64,000 nucleotides of DNA from Comamonadaceae bacterium M7527 (lineage in GTDB: Bacteria; Pseudomonadota; Gammaproteobacteria; Burkholderiales; Burkholderiaceae_C). Every line of letters starts with the position of its first letter. The first letter of the stretch is position 1. The DNA lies in contig CP087990.1 of NCBI GenBank assembly GCA_021044545.1, positions 62,001 through 126,000 on the forward strand, read 5' to 3'. Shown piece by piece: positions 25,119-34,637 of the stretch. The notes beneath the pieces are model-generated. The model did not search any database. It saw only the letters and a list, made by a program, of their open reading frames with translations, and was not told where the DNA came from. The position numbers and the translations under genes were made by a program.

Positions 25119-26093
25119 TTAAAACAGGTTCTCTTGGTCGGCAAACAAACTGATAACCGACTCACCCGAGGCAATGCGCGAGATGGTCTCGGCCATCAGC
25201 GGTGCTACAGAGAGTTGGCGAATCTTGTTGCAAGCTTGGGCGGCTTGGCTCAGCGGAATGGTGTTGGTAACAACCACTTCGTCAAGCGCCTCGCCTTTGC
25301 TGATGCGTTCAATGGCAGGGCCAGAGAAAATAGGGTGTGTGCAGTAGGCGTAAACGTTTTTAGCGCCGCGATCTTTGAGCACTTCGGCCGCCTTTACCAG
25401 GGTGCCGGCGGTATCTATCATGTCGTCCATGATCACGCAGTTGCGCCCGTCAATGTCGCCAATAACATGCATCACTTCAGATACGTTGGCCTTGGGGCGG
25501 CGCTTGTCTATGATGGCCATGTCGCAGTTGAGCTGCTTGGCCAGTGCACGCGCGCGCACCACGCCACCAACGTCGGGTGAGACCACCAGCAAGTCAGCAT
25601 AGTTTTTGCTGCGCAAGTCACCCAACAAAGCGGGTGAGGCGTAGATGTTGTCTACCGGAATATCAAAGAAGCCCTGAATCTGGTCTGCATGCAAGTCCAT
25701 GGTGAGTACGTGCGACACACCAACGGCTTGCAACATGTTGGCCACCACTTTGGCCGTAATGGGTACACGGCTGGAGCGTGGACGACGGTCCTGGCGCGCA
25801 TAGCCAAAGTAGGGAATGACAGCAGATATACGTGTGGCTGACGCGCGCTTCAGGGCGTCTACCATCACTATGAGTTCCATCAGGTTTTCATTGGTGGGCG
25901 CGCAAGTGGGCTGCACAATAAACGCGTGACGGGCGCGTACGTTTTGTTTGATTTCAACGGTGACTTCACCGTCTGAAAAGCGGCCAACATCCATGCCACC
26001 AAGCGGCACACCGAGGTGCTGGGCAATTTCACCCGCCAATACAGGGTTGGCGTTTCCAGTAAAAACCATGAAGTCGTGATGAGGCGCTTGCAT
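25119..26093 (-). CDS. prs: Ribose-phosphate pyrophosphokinase Prs
   Basis: Makes PRPP from ribose 5-phosphate and ATP for nucleotide, His and Trp synthesis. The 324-residue protein shows FTGNANPVLAGEIAQHLGV, the flexible-loop region FGYARQDRRPRSSRVPITAK, the metal site DLHADQIQGFFDIPVDN and the PRPP site CVIMDDMIDTAGTL. ATG 26093 is chosen to match family length; an in-frame opening to 26195 is rejected. It lies between tRNA-Gln and rplY. Confidence 0.95.
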   Translation of the reverse strand: MQAPHHDFMVFTGNANPVLAGEIAQHLGVPLGGMDVGRFSDGEVTVEIKQNVRARHAFIVQPTCAPTNENLMELIVMVDALKRASATRISAVIPYFGYARQDRRPRSSRVPITAKVVANMLQAVGVSHVLTMDLHADQIQGFFDIPVDNIYASPALLGDLRSKNYADLLVVSPDVGGVVRARALAKQLNCDMAIIDKRRPKANVSEVMHVIGDIDGRNCVIMDDMIDTAGTLVKAAEVLKDRGAKNVYAYCTHPIFSGPAIERISKGEALDEVVVTNTIPLSQAAQACNKIRQLSVAPLMAETISRIASGESVISLFADQENLF

Positions 26094-26259
26094 GCGGTGC
26101 CCAGCTTTGCTTTTTGAAAATTGAAAACAGTGAGCAAGCACCCCGGCGCAGACATGGCGGTTGGCGCTGTTGCGCCAGTACCTGAAATGAGTCAAAGGTC
26201 ACTTACGCACAAGGCTTGTGCAGACAGCCTTTAGCGGCGGGCTATCTGCAAAAAAGGTT

Positions 26260-26336
26260 TGGCAGGGGAGGAAGGACTCGAACCCTCGCATGCTGGAATC
26301 AAAATCCAGTGCCTTAACCAACTTGGCCACTCCCCT
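26260..26336 (-). tRNA. tRNA-Gln (anticodon TTG)
   Basis: A complete cloverleaf is readable on the minus strand: acceptor AGGGGAG pairs with CTCCCCT, the anticodon stem CTGGA/TCCAG encloses loop TTTTGAT with anticodon TTG, and the T-arm holds GGTTCGAGTCC. The CCA end is encoded (26260-26262). It lies between ispE and prs, a common betaproteobacterial position. Confidence 0.96.
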
Positions 26337-26455
26337 ACGCATGGTTTGTACAACACACTTCAATGAAGCTGTAATTGTGTTGCTAAACCTGCTTGAATCT
26401 TGACGCTGTCAGCCTGTTGATAACAAGTGTCTGGCGTTTCGTTTCAAGCCCTCTA

Positions 26456-27394
26456 TTATCCAACATTTTTTGGACAATTCCAATCACGCAGCGGATGTTT
26501 TTCCAAATTTTTGCATTTGTGCGACAGCCAGTCGGCGGGCAAGTCAGCGGCTGGTGTGGTTTGCAAGGCTTGAGCCTGACTGTCGTTAGGTGAAAAGTGT
26601 GCAAACACTGTACTACCCGACCCTGTCATGCGCGGGCTAAGGCCTTTGGCCTCAAGCCAGTTGCACGCGCCTTTGATGTCTGGGCACAGCTGCTCGGCCA
26701 CGGCTTGCAAGTCGTTATGGCCAAAAGCCCACAAGTCAGCCGCGCCCAATGTCGTTAACGCCCGCAGATCAACTGTTTCTGTGTTGCGGCTTAGCTGGCT
26801 GGACTGGAAGATGGCGGGGGTGGACGCACCGGCCCTGGGCTTGACCAGCCACAAATTTGTTGCAGGCAGCGTGATGGGGCTGATGCGCTCGCCTATGCCT
26901 TGCACAAATGCGTTGTGCCCTTGCACAAAAAACGGCACATCTGCGCCCAGTTGCACGGCCAGTGCGCACAACTGCGCTGTGGTCAAGCCAGTCCCCCATA
27001 GTTTGTTCAGCACGATGAGGCATGTTGCCGCGTCTGACGAGCCACCACCCAGGCCAGCTTGCGTGGGCAAGTGTTTCTGTAAGCCTATGCGGGCGCCAAG
27101 CTGCAGGCCGCAGCTGCGTTGCAGCAATGTGGCAGCTTGCACGCACAAGTCATTGGCGGGCAGGGCTGGGCCATCTGTGGTGGCATCACTGGCCCTGTCT
27201 ATGCGTGTGATACGCGCATCGTTTGGCGTGACTTCTATGTCCAGGTAGTCGCCCCAGTCCAGCAGCATGAATACAGACTGCAACAAGTGCATGCCGTCGT
27301 CACGCCGCCCAACCACATGCAAAAACGTGTTTATTTTTGCGGGCGCGCCTAAGTCACACCAGTGTCCAGGGCCAAGTTGCAAGGGGGCTTTCAT
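26456..27394 (-). CDS. ispE: 4-diphosphocytidyl-2-C-methyl-D-erythritol kinase IspE
   Basis: GHMP-family kinase of the MEP isoprenoid pathway, 312 residues. The N-terminal substrate region reads APAKINTFLHVVGRRDDGMH, the ATP-binding glycine loop is PTQAGLGGGSSDAATCL, and the C-terminal motif is SPRMTGSGSTVFAHF. It follows lolB by 9 bases and precedes tRNA-Gln. Confidence 0.95.
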   Translation of the reverse strand: MKAPLQLGPGHWCDLGAPAKINTFLHVVGRRDDGMHLLQSVFMLLDWGDYLDIEVTPNDARITRIDRASDATTDGPALPANDLCVQAATLLQRSCGLQLGARIGLQKHLPTQAGLGGGSSDAATCLIVLNKLWGTGLTTAQLCALAVQLGADVPFFVQGHNAFVQGIGERISPITLPATNLWLVKPRAGASTPAIFQSSQLSRNTETVDLRALTTLGAADLWAFGHNDLQAVAEQLCPDIKGACNWLEAKGLSPRMTGSGSTVFAHFSPNDSQAQALQTTPAADLPADWLSHKCKNLEKHPLRDWNCPKNVG

Positions 27395-27403
27395 GGTGGG
27401 CGC

Positions 27404-28033
27404 TTATTTGCTGTGACCTGTATCGACGCGCGCAACACAGCCTTCTTGCGCATTGGGGGCTGGCGGCTGAAACAGCACAGTGAGTGACAGGGCGGGCAAG
27501 GGCAATTCTCGCGTGGCCTTGATGCGGCCTTGGTGTGCTTGACACAAGTCAACAGCCCAGGCACTGGCGTGACTGCTGCCTGGGATGGTTATTGGCGAGG
27601 CTTGTAGCGATGTGCCTTGTAGCGATGTGCCTTGTAGCCAGCTGAACAGATTCGCCACAGGCAAGTTGGTTTCACCAAGTGAGGCGCTCAGTGCCGCCAG
27701 GTTATCGAAGTCTGTGTAGTTGCCGCCACTTATCAGTGTGGCCTTGCCAGGCTGCCAAGTGGCCCGCACCAAGGTCGTGCCTATTGGAGACAACACATCC
27801 AGCTCACCCGCTTGCTCGTTGCCGCGCAACTCAAAACTTGCGCGTTGAGATTGCGCTGGCGTGCTGTGCACCACCATGGCAAATCGCCCAGTCCATGCAT
27901 GCGCGGCGGGTACTGCCGTATCCGGCTTTTGCAAGTTCGCGCAACCTGTCAGCAGCAGAGCCAAGCCCACCAGCTTGGCTCTTGCACACCAATGGCTGCA
28001 ACATAGGCCGTTGGGCGGCAAACGCACACGCAT
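27404..28033 (-). CDS. lolB: Outer-membrane lipoprotein carrier receptor LolB
   Basis: Outer-membrane lipoprotein receiving lipoproteins from LolA, 209 residues. The lipobox LLLTGC lies at about residue 26-31 after a hydrophobic stretch. HAWTGRFAMVVHS, ASFELRGNEQAGELDVLSPI and VRATWQPGKATL fit the LolB fold. Residues LQGTSLQGTSLQAS come from a 15-base tandem repeat at 27601-27630. Located between the TPR gene and ispE, the usual order. Confidence 0.9.
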   Translation of the reverse strand: MRVRLPPNGLCCSHWCARAKLVGLALLLTGCANLQKPDTAVPAAHAWTGRFAMVVHSTPAQSQRASFELRGNEQAGELDVLSPIGTTLVRATWQPGKATLISGGNYTDFDNLAALSASLGETNLPVANLFSWLQGTSLQGTSLQASPITIPGSSHASAWAVDLCQAHQGRIKATRELPLPALSLTVLFQPPAPNAQEGCVARVDTGHSK

Positions 28034-28045
28034 GATGCTGTTGGC

Positions 28046-29836
28046 TTACGGTGCGATGCCAAAGCGCAACATGGTGTTGCGCAGCGTCTCATTGTCTTTA
28101 TGGCGAGTCAGTGCCTCGCGCCACAAGGCAATGGCGGCCTCGCGTTGGTTGTCAGCCCACAGCACTTCGCCCAAGTGTGCGGCTATTTCGCCGTCTGCTT
28201 TGATGCCGTAGGCCTTGCGCAATACGTCTTGCGCCTTGCCAAGCTCGCCCAGTCGAAAGTAAACCCAACCCAAACTGTCAATGATGTAGGGGTCATTGGG
28301 GGCGAACCCAAGGGCTTTTTCAATCAGTGCCTTGGCCTCGGGCAAGCGCTCGCCTTTGTCGGCAAAGCTGTAGCCCAAGGCGTTGTAGGCGTGATGGTGG
28401 TCAGGCTGAACGGTCATGACCTGCCTTAGCAGCCGCTCCATGTCTGCGCTTTTTCCCAGCTTGTCGGCCATCATGGCTTGTTCGTACAGCAGGTCGGCAT
28501 CATTGGGAAAACGGTTGTTCAGCTCTGTGAGTACGTTGTAGGCTTTTGCAAACTGCTCAAACTCCCTAAGCCACTGTGCTTTGGTCATGAGCTTGAGTCG
28601 AAGCGCTTGCTCCGAGTCCTGCGCCATGTTGTCCAGCAAGGCATAGCCTTGGGCAATATAGCCACGCTTGCCTTGCAACACGGCACGTTTGTAAAGCACT
28701 GTGTTGGCGTTGTCTGGGCTGTCGGCTTGGTCCAGCCAGTCGGCGGCGGCTTGCCATTCCTGTTTGGCAAGCGCAATGTCTGACAACAAGTACAAGGCTT
28801 GTGTCTGCGTTATTTGCGCGCCCGGTGGTGTTTCCTTTTTACTGAGGTTCAGCGCGCGCAGGCCAACGTCCTGGGCTTGCTGCAATGCATTGGTCTCCAG
28901 GCGCAAGCGGCCCAGCAGCAGCCAGGCGGGTGTGTAGTCGGGTTCGTCAGAAACCACGCGCTGCACTTGGGCAAGCGCTTCACTGGTGCGGTGGTCGTTG
29001 TACAAAGAGCGGGCGTAGCCAAAGCGCACGCGCGTGCTTTGCGGGTTGCGGTGCAGGTGGGCCAGTAGCAGCGGCTCACCGGCGGTGATGCCTTGCTCCA
29101 CCAAGGCCAGTGCCAAGCGCGCGCCTTCTGTGTCGGCTTCGTCAGCCTCAAACGCTTGGCGAGCGCTTTGCAGGGCTTTTTGTGTGTTGTTTGCACTGAG
29201 TTGCACAAAGCCAATGGCTGCCTTGACGGCCGCGGCAGTTGTCGGCTTGTTGGCAAACGGGGCCAATGCAACTGTGAGTACGCGCTCTGCATCCACGTCG
29301 CTGTTGGGTGGCAGGCGCTGCAGGGTTGCGGGCGTGGCGCGTATCAGCTCCAGCCTGCTGGGCTCAGGCGACAGGCGCAATATGTTTGTCAGGCTGCTTG
29401 TAATGCCTTGCTCACGGCCTATGGCCAAGGCCACGCGCAATATGGCACGCTGGGCTTCAATTGAATCGGGCTGTGTCTTGCCCCAAGTCGAGGCAGCCTG
29501 CCAAGCCAAAGGCCCAGAGCCTGACTCCACGGCAACTGCGACCGCGCGCTCGTAAAGCCGCGTGTCACCGCTGTTGTTGGCGGCTTCCATCAGAAAACGG
29601 TAAGCGCTGTTGACATCGCCTTGGTAGGCCGCCATTTCGCCAACCAGCGCTTGGTACAACTGCAGCGCGTAGGCTTGGCGCTCAGGCAGGTTGTTTTGTG
29701 CGACAGCAGGCTTTGGGGCCAACAAACCCAATGCGCACAATACGACAGAGGCGCCCAACAAGCTGGTCACGCTCACGATGCGCCTGGACTTGATCGTTGT
29801 AGGCGCTGGCTGCGCAGCTAAGGCCAAAGTGGGCAT
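28046..29836 (-). CDS. Tetratricopeptide-repeat periplasmic protein
   Basis: Secreted TPR protein of about 596 residues. From ATG 29836 a signal peptide is seen (IVSVTSLLGASVVLCALGLL, cleaved near AVAQ). The mature protein is built of helical repeats; clear TPR units near the C terminus include HHAYNALGYSFADKGERLPE and DPYIIDSLGWVYFRLGELGK. An in-frame ATG at 29911 is another possible start; the frame is open further, to 30154, inside mutM. Proteins of this kind upstream of lolB are common in Burkholderiales; the precise role is not known, perhaps scaffolding of envelope assembly. Confidence 0.8.
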   Translation of the reverse strand: MPTLALAAQPAPTTIKSRRIVSVTSLLGASVVLCALGLLAPKPAVAQNNLPERQAYALQLYQALVGEMAAYQGDVNSAYRFLMEAANNSGDTRLYERAVAVAVESGSGPLAWQAASTWGKTQPDSIEAQRAILRVALAIGREQGITSSLTNILRLSPEPSRLELIRATPATLQRLPPNSDVDAERVLTVALAPFANKPTTAAAVKAAIGFVQLSANNTQKALQSARQAFEADEADTEGARLALALVEQGITAGEPLLLAHLHRNPQSTRVRFGYARSLYNDHRTSEALAQVQRVVSDEPDYTPAWLLLGRLRLETNALQQAQDVGLRALNLSKKETPPGAQITQTQALYLLSDIALAKQEWQAAADWLDQADSPDNANTVLYKRAVLQGKRGYIAQGYALLDNMAQDSEQALRLKLMTKAQWLREFEQFAKAYNVLTELNNRFPNDADLLYEQAMMADKLGKSADMERLLRQVMTVQPDHHHAYNALGYSFADKGERLPEAKALIEKALGFAPNDPYIIDSLGWVYFRLGELGKAQDVLRKAYGIKADGEIAAHLGEVLWADNQREAAIALWREALTRHKDNETLRNTMLRFGIAP

Positions 29837-29936
29837 GGGTATGTTTGTAGTCTGTTTGAGGCGGCACAGGCCCCCAAATGTGTAGGGGCTAAGCCGCAAC
29901 GTACTGGGCATTGAACTTATAGTTTGATAATACGCC

Positions 29937-30752
29937 ATGCCCGAGTTACCAGAAGTCGAAGTCACCAAGAATAGCCTCACCCCTGCGTTGCTTTCATCAC
30001 GCATTGTGGCTGTGACCATGGGCAAGCCCCTGCGGTGGCCGCTGGGCTGTGAGGTGCAAAGCCTGCGTAGCCAAAGCATTACCGGTGTGCGCCGCCGGGG
30101 TAAATACATTTTGCTGGACTTAAGCCAAGGCCTGCTGCTGGTGCATTTGGGCATGTCTGGCAGCTTGGGCGTGAGCGCGACCTGGCCTGGCGAGCCGGGC
30201 CCGCACGATCACTTTGATATGCAAACAGACACTTGCTGGCTGCGCTTGCATGACCCCAGGCGTTTTGGCGCTGTGGTGTTTGCGCCTGGCGAGCACAGTG
30301 CGCAAGCCCAAAAACTGCTGGGCCATTTAGGGGTTGAGCCCCTGGAGGCCGGGTTTACGCCTGACTACCTTGAGAAGGCGTTGACCAAGCGCTCGGGTGC
30401 GATCAAACAGGTGTTGCTCGCCGGTGATGTGGTGGTGGGTGTGGGCAATATTTATGCCTCCGAGGCTTTGTTCATGGCGGGTATCAGGCCTACGCGCAGT
30501 GCCAAGCGCATTGGCAAAGCCCGCTTGGGCAAATTGCACAGCGCCATACGCGAGGTGCTGACGCGCGCCATTGAGTTGGGTGGCAGCAGTTTGCGCGACT
30601 TCAAGCACACCAATGGTGAGCATGGCTTGTTTCAGGCCAGCTCGCAGGTTTATGGCCGTATGGGTGAGCCCTGCTCGCATTGCCAAACACCTGTCAAGCG
30701 CATTGTGCAAGGCCAGCGCGCCACTTACTTTTGCCCAAGCTGCCAACGCTGA
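29937..30752 (+). CDS. mutM: Formamidopyrimidine-DNA glycosylase MutM (Fpg)
   Basis: Removes 8-oxoguanine and formamidopyrimidines from DNA and nicks the abasic site. The 271-residue protein begins MPELPEVEVTK, whose Pro2 and Glu3 form the active site after Met removal. HLGMSGSLGV, HDPRRFGAVVF and VGNIYASEALFMAGI are family signatures. The C-terminal zinc finger is C-SHC-(x16)-CPSC. It is divergent from the TPR gene and overlaps mutY by one base. Confidence 0.96.
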   Translation: MPELPEVEVTKNSLTPALLSSRIVAVTMGKPLRWPLGCEVQSLRSQSITGVRRRGKYILLDLSQGLLLVHLGMSGSLGVSATWPGEPGPHDHFDMQTDTCWLRLHDPRRFGAVVFAPGEHSAQAQKLLGHLGVEPLEAGFTPDYLEKALTKRSGAIKQVLLAGDVVVGVGNIYASEALFMAGIRPTRSAKRIGKARLGKLHSAIREVLTRAIELGGSSLRDFKHTNGEHGLFQASSQVYGRMGEPCSHCQTPVKRIVQGQRATYFCPSCQR

Positions 30753-31918
30753 TGGCACAGCCGGTAGATACAACGGTGGTTGATGTGGCCAGCCCTGGCC
30801 AAATAGCGGCGTTTGCCCCTGCTGTGGTGGCATGGCAAGCCAGGCATGGCCGCCACCATTTGCCGTGGCAGCGCACACGCAACCCTTATCACGTGTGGCT
30901 TTCTGAAATCATGTTGCAGCAAACGCAAGTGGCCACAGTGCTGGGTTACTTTGAGCGTTTTCTTGACCAACTCCCAACGGTGCAAGCCCTGGCTGCTGCG
31001 CCACAGGCGCAAGTCATGGCGCTGTGGGCGGGGCTGGGCTATTACAGCCGGGCGCGCAACCTGCATGCGTGCGCACAAGATGTGGTGCAGCGTTTTAACG
31101 GCGAGTTTCCAAGCACTGCAGCTGCACTAGAAAGCTTGCCCGGCATTGGCCCGTCTACGGCGGCGGCCATTGCGTCGTTTTGTTTTGGGCAGCCTATCTC
31201 GATATACGACGGTAACGTCAAGCGCGTGTTGTCCAGGTTACTGGCGTTTGACGGCGACTTGTCAGGCAGCCACGCCAACAAGCAGCTGCAGGCGCAAGCG
31301 CAAGCCCTGGTGGCAGGCTTGGGTGAGTCACCGCTGCATTTGGCGCAAAGCATGCCGCGCTACACACAAGGACTGATGGACTTGGGTGCAACCGTGTGCC
31401 ACCTTAAAGCGCCTCTTTGCCAACAATGCCCAGTACATACACTGTGCGAGGCCAGCAAGGCTGGGCAGCCCACCAACTACCCTGTCAAGTCCAAAAAAAT
31501 AAAGCGAAGCTCTGAGCGTTGGTACTTGTTGCTGTTGGAGCGCGGCGACGCCGTATGGCTGGAGCAACGCGGCAACACGGGCATTTGGGGCGGTTTGCAA
31601 GCGCCGTTGGTGTTTGCTGAGTTGGCACTGGCCTGTGACTGGTTGGTGGCCAACGGCTTGGGCGCACTGGGTGCTACGCCCAGCACATTGGCCAAGCTGG
31701 GCCAACCCAGCATCAAACACCAGCTCACACACAAAGAGCTGTTCTTAACGCCCGTGGTGTTGCGTGTGCCACCTGCACCCGCTACAGAATGCCTGCTCAA
31801 ATACGGCAACCAACACGCTCAAGATCAGGTACTGGGCGCCTGGGTAGGCAAAGACCAAGTGCTGCAAGCGGCGCTGCCAGCACCTGTTAAAAAGTGGTTG
31901 CAGACGCAAGGCTACTGA
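30752..31918 (+). CDS. mutY: A/G-specific adenine glycosylase MutY
   Basis: Removes adenine mispaired with 8-oxoguanine, complementing MutM encoded just before. The 388-residue protein shows LPWQRTRNPYHVWLSEIMLQ with the catalytic Glu, the helix-hairpin-helix LESLPGIGPSTAAAIASF, YDGNVKRVLSRL with the catalytic Asp, and the iron-sulfur ligand pattern C-x6-C-x2-C-x5-C (CHLKAPLCQQCPVHTLC). A NUDIX-like C-terminal domain follows. The start ATG 30752 overlaps the mutM stop (TGATG). Confidence 0.96.
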   Translation: MAQPVDTTVVDVASPGQIAAFAPAVVAWQARHGRHHLPWQRTRNPYHVWLSEIMLQQTQVATVLGYFERFLDQLPTVQALAAAPQAQVMALWAGLGYYSRARNLHACAQDVVQRFNGEFPSTAAALESLPGIGPSTAAAIASFCFGQPISIYDGNVKRVLSRLLAFDGDLSGSHANKQLQAQAQALVAGLGESPLHLAQSMPRYTQGLMDLGATVCHLKAPLCQQCPVHTLCEASKAGQPTNYPVKSKKIKRSSERWYLLLLERGDAVWLEQRGNTGIWGGLQAPLVFAELALACDWLVANGLGALGATPSTLAKLGQPSIKHQLTHKELFLTPVVLRVPPAPATECLLKYGNQHAQDQVLGAWVGKDQVLQAALPAPVKKWLQTQGY

Positions 31919-31945
31919 GTTGCTTTTGTGTGGGTTGTCAGTTTG

Positions 31946-32905
31946 CTAGCTTGCAAGTTTGCTGAGTTCGCGGTGGCGTACCTGCGTGGCCCAGTCTTTG
32001 GCAAACGCTTGGCCAAGTGTTTGTGCCAAATACACAGAGCGGTGCTGCCCGCCCGTGCAGCCAATGGCTACAGTGACATAGGCGCGGTGGTCTGATTGCA
32101 GCATGGGCAACCATTGCCTTAAAAACTGCGTGATGTGCGCCGCCATGTCTTGCACGGCTTGCTGCGCACTTAAAAACGCAATCACGCCGGCGTCCAGGCC
32201 AGTTTGCGCCCTGAGCGCGGGCTCGTAGTGCGGGTTGGGCAGCATGCGCACGTCAAACACAAAGTCGGCGTCCATGGGCAAGCCGCGCTTAAACGCAAAC
32301 GACTCAAAGGTGAGCTGCAAGCCGGCTTGCTGTGTGCTGTGTGAAATAAGCGACTTGATTTGGCTACGCAAATTGGCCGCGCTGGTTTGGCTGGTGTCCA
32401 CCACATGCGCTTGTTCGCGCAGGTCGCTCAGTAGCTCGCGCTCTAGCTCGATGGCGTCTTTGAGCAAGCGGCGCTGATTGCCTGGCTCGCCCACCTGACC
32501 GGCCTCATGCGTCTTGCTGGGCATTTGCAGTGCCACGGTTGACAGGGGGTGCATGCGCCTTGTTTCAGAGAAGCGGCGCACCAGTGCATCGGTAGTGGCT
32601 TCTAAAAATATGGGCGTGAGCGACACGCCGTCGGCGCGCAGCTCTTTGAGTTGGCGAGGCAAAGAGGGCAGGCCAGATGCGCTGCGCGCGTCAATGGCAA
32701 CGGCGACTTTGCGCGCGTTTTGTTGGCGCTCAAGGCGCACGAAATCACCCAGCAGTTCTGGCGGTAGGTTGTCTACACAGAAAAAGCCACTGTCTTCAAG
32801 GGCGGTAAGGGCTACAGACTTACCCGAGCCAGACACGCCTGTGACCAACACCATCTCTAGTGGTGCGGTGCTGTCTGACTGGGCGGGTACAAGGTCTTGG
32901 TTCAT
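31946..32905 (-). CDS. rapZ: RNase adapter protein RapZ
   Basis: P-loop protein of 319 residues; in E. coli it delivers the small RNA GlmZ to RNase E and so tunes glucosamine-6-phosphate synthase. Walker A is GVSGSGKSVAL, then GFFCVDNLPPELL. The C-terminal domain shows FDVRMLPNPHYEPALRAQTG and AIGCTGGQHRSVYLA. The start overlaps the recN stop by 4 bases (ATGA). Confidence 0.94.
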   Translation of the reverse strand: MNQDLVPAQSDSTAPLEMVLVTGVSGSGKSVALTALEDSGFFCVDNLPPELLGDFVRLERQQNARKVAVAIDARSASGLPSLPRQLKELRADGVSLTPIFLEATTDALVRRFSETRRMHPLSTVALQMPSKTHEAGQVGEPGNQRRLLKDAIELERELLSDLREQAHVVDTSQTSAANLRSQIKSLISHSTQQAGLQLTFESFAFKRGLPMDADFVFDVRMLPNPHYEPALRAQTGLDAGVIAFLSAQQAVQDMAAHITQFLRQWLPMLQSDHRAYVTVAIGCTGGQHRSVYLAQTLGQAFAKDWATQVRHRELSKLAS

Positions 32906-34566
32906 TTGGGTTTGGCGGCGGTTTTCAGCATTTCCTGGGCATGTGCCAATGAGGCTTGCGAGTTTGTGTCACCGCCCAGCATACGGGCAATTTCAACCAC
33001 GCGAGCCTGGTCTGTGGCGACTGCCAAATGTGAAATGGTTTTGTCGGTGTCGCGTGCCTTGCTAACGACCAGGTGTTCGTTGGCGCTGGCGGCAACCTGT
33101 GCCAAGTGGGTGACTGTGAGCACCTGGCGGTCTGCACCTAAGCGCTGCATCAGCGCGCCTACGGTTTGGGCAACTTGCCCGCCAATACCAGAGTCCACTT
33201 CGTCAAAAATCAGCGTGGGCGCTTTGCCTAAACGGCTGGTACAAACCGCTATGGCCAGCGCAATACGCGACAATTCGCCGCCTGAGGCCACTTTGCCTAG
33301 CGCGCGTGTAGGCACGCCCGGGTGGCCTGCTACCAAAAACTCGATGTGGTCTTGGCCAGTGGCGCTGGGTTGATCAAGTGCTGTCAAGGCCACTTCAAAC
33401 ACGCCACCTTGCATGCCTAGCGATTGCATGGCCTGGGTAATTTCTTGGGCTAAAGGCTTGGCGGCTTTTTGGCGCTTGGCTGTGAGTGCCTTGCACGCCT
33501 TTGTGAGTGCGGCCTGGTGTTTGGCAACGGTTTGTTGCATGGCCTCCAGGTCACTGGCTTGCGTCAGTTGCGCCAGCTCATCGGTCCAGCTTTGTACCAG
33601 CGCAGGCAAGTCTTCTGGCAAGCAGCGCAGGCGGCGCGCATGAGACAGCCACAACGCAACGCGCTCATCCAGCTCAGCCAAGCGCTGTGGGTCAAGGTCT
33701 GCTCGGCGCAAATAGGTGTGCAGGCTGTGTGTGGCGTCTTCCACCAGCGCCTGGGCTTGGTTTAACACCTCAACAACAGACGCAAATTGCGGCTCTATGT
33801 GTACTTGTTTGCCAAGTGCAGCAATGGCGTTGCTGAGCAACGTTGCGGCGTTGGTGTTGTCGTCATCCAGCATGTTGCAGGCCAGCTGTGCCGCATCAAT
33901 GAGCGCTTGTGCATGAGACAGGCGCGTATGGTCTTCGTTGAGTGTGGCCCACTCGTTGGCCTGGGGTGACAGTTTGGCCAGCTCACCAAGCTGCCACTGC
34001 AAGCGCTCTGTGTCTTGCGCAATGCTTAGTTGCCGTGTGCGTGCTGCGTCCAGGGCTTGCGCGCTGGCATGCCAAGCCTGCCAAGCGGCTGCAACCTCTG
34101 CGGTACTTGCGCCAGCGTAGGCGTCCAGCAGCTGGCGCTGTGCGGCCGTGTTGCCCAGGGTTTGCCAGGCGTGTTGTCCGTGAATGTCGACCAGTGCATC
34201 ACCCACGCTACGCAGTTGCGTCATGGTGGCGGGGCTGGCGTTAATCCAGGCGCGGCTGCGCCCTTGCGTGTCAATTTGGCGGCGCAACAAAATGGGCTCG
34301 TCGTCGTGCACGTCAAAGCCGTTATCGGCCAGCCAAGCGTCTACCGCCTCGTTGCTGTCCAACTCAAGAACTATTTCGCAGCGCTGTCCACCGTGGCGAA
34401 TGACGCCAGCATCCGCGCGTTGGCCCAAAGCAATCTGCACGGCATCTATCAAAATAGACTTGCCTGCACCAGTCTCACCGGTCAGGGCCGTAAAGCCGTT
34501 GGACAGCTCTATGTCCAGTGCTTCAACGATGACAAAGTCTTTGAGGGCAATGCGGCGCAGACTCAT
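32902..34566 (-). CDS. recN: DNA repair protein RecN
   Basis: SMC-like ATPase for double-strand break repair, 554 residues. Walker A is ALTGETGAGKSILIDAV at the N terminus; a long central coiled-coil region rich in Ala/Gln/Leu separates it from the signature and Walker B (PTLIFDEVDSGIGGQVAQTV) near the C terminus. It precedes rapZ and follows nadK. Confidence 0.95.
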   Translation of the reverse strand: MSLRRIALKDFVIVEALDIELSNGFTALTGETGAGKSILIDAVQIALGQRADAGVIRHGGQRCEIVLELDSNEAVDAWLADNGFDVHDDEPILLRRQIDTQGRSRAWINASPATMTQLRSVGDALVDIHGQHAWQTLGNTAAQRQLLDAYAGASTAEVAAAWQAWHASAQALDAARTRQLSIAQDTERLQWQLGELAKLSPQANEWATLNEDHTRLSHAQALIDAAQLACNMLDDDNTNAATLLSNAIAALGKQVHIEPQFASVVEVLNQAQALVEDATHSLHTYLRRADLDPQRLAELDERVALWLSHARRLRCLPEDLPALVQSWTDELAQLTQASDLEAMQQTVAKHQAALTKACKALTAKRQKAAKPLAQEITQAMQSLGMQGGVFEVALTALDQPSATGQDHIEFLVAGHPGVPTRALGKVASGGELSRIALAIAVCTSRLGKAPTLIFDEVDSGIGGQVAQTVGALMQRLGADRQVLTVTHLAQVAASANEHLVVSKARDTDKTISHLAVATDQARVVEIARMLGGDTNSQASLAHAQEMLKTAAKPK

Positions 34567-34637
34567 GGCTTGACAGGTGGTGTGGGTGCGTGGGGTGGTG
34601 GGTAACTGTGTAAATGTACAGTATTGGCGCCAAACAC

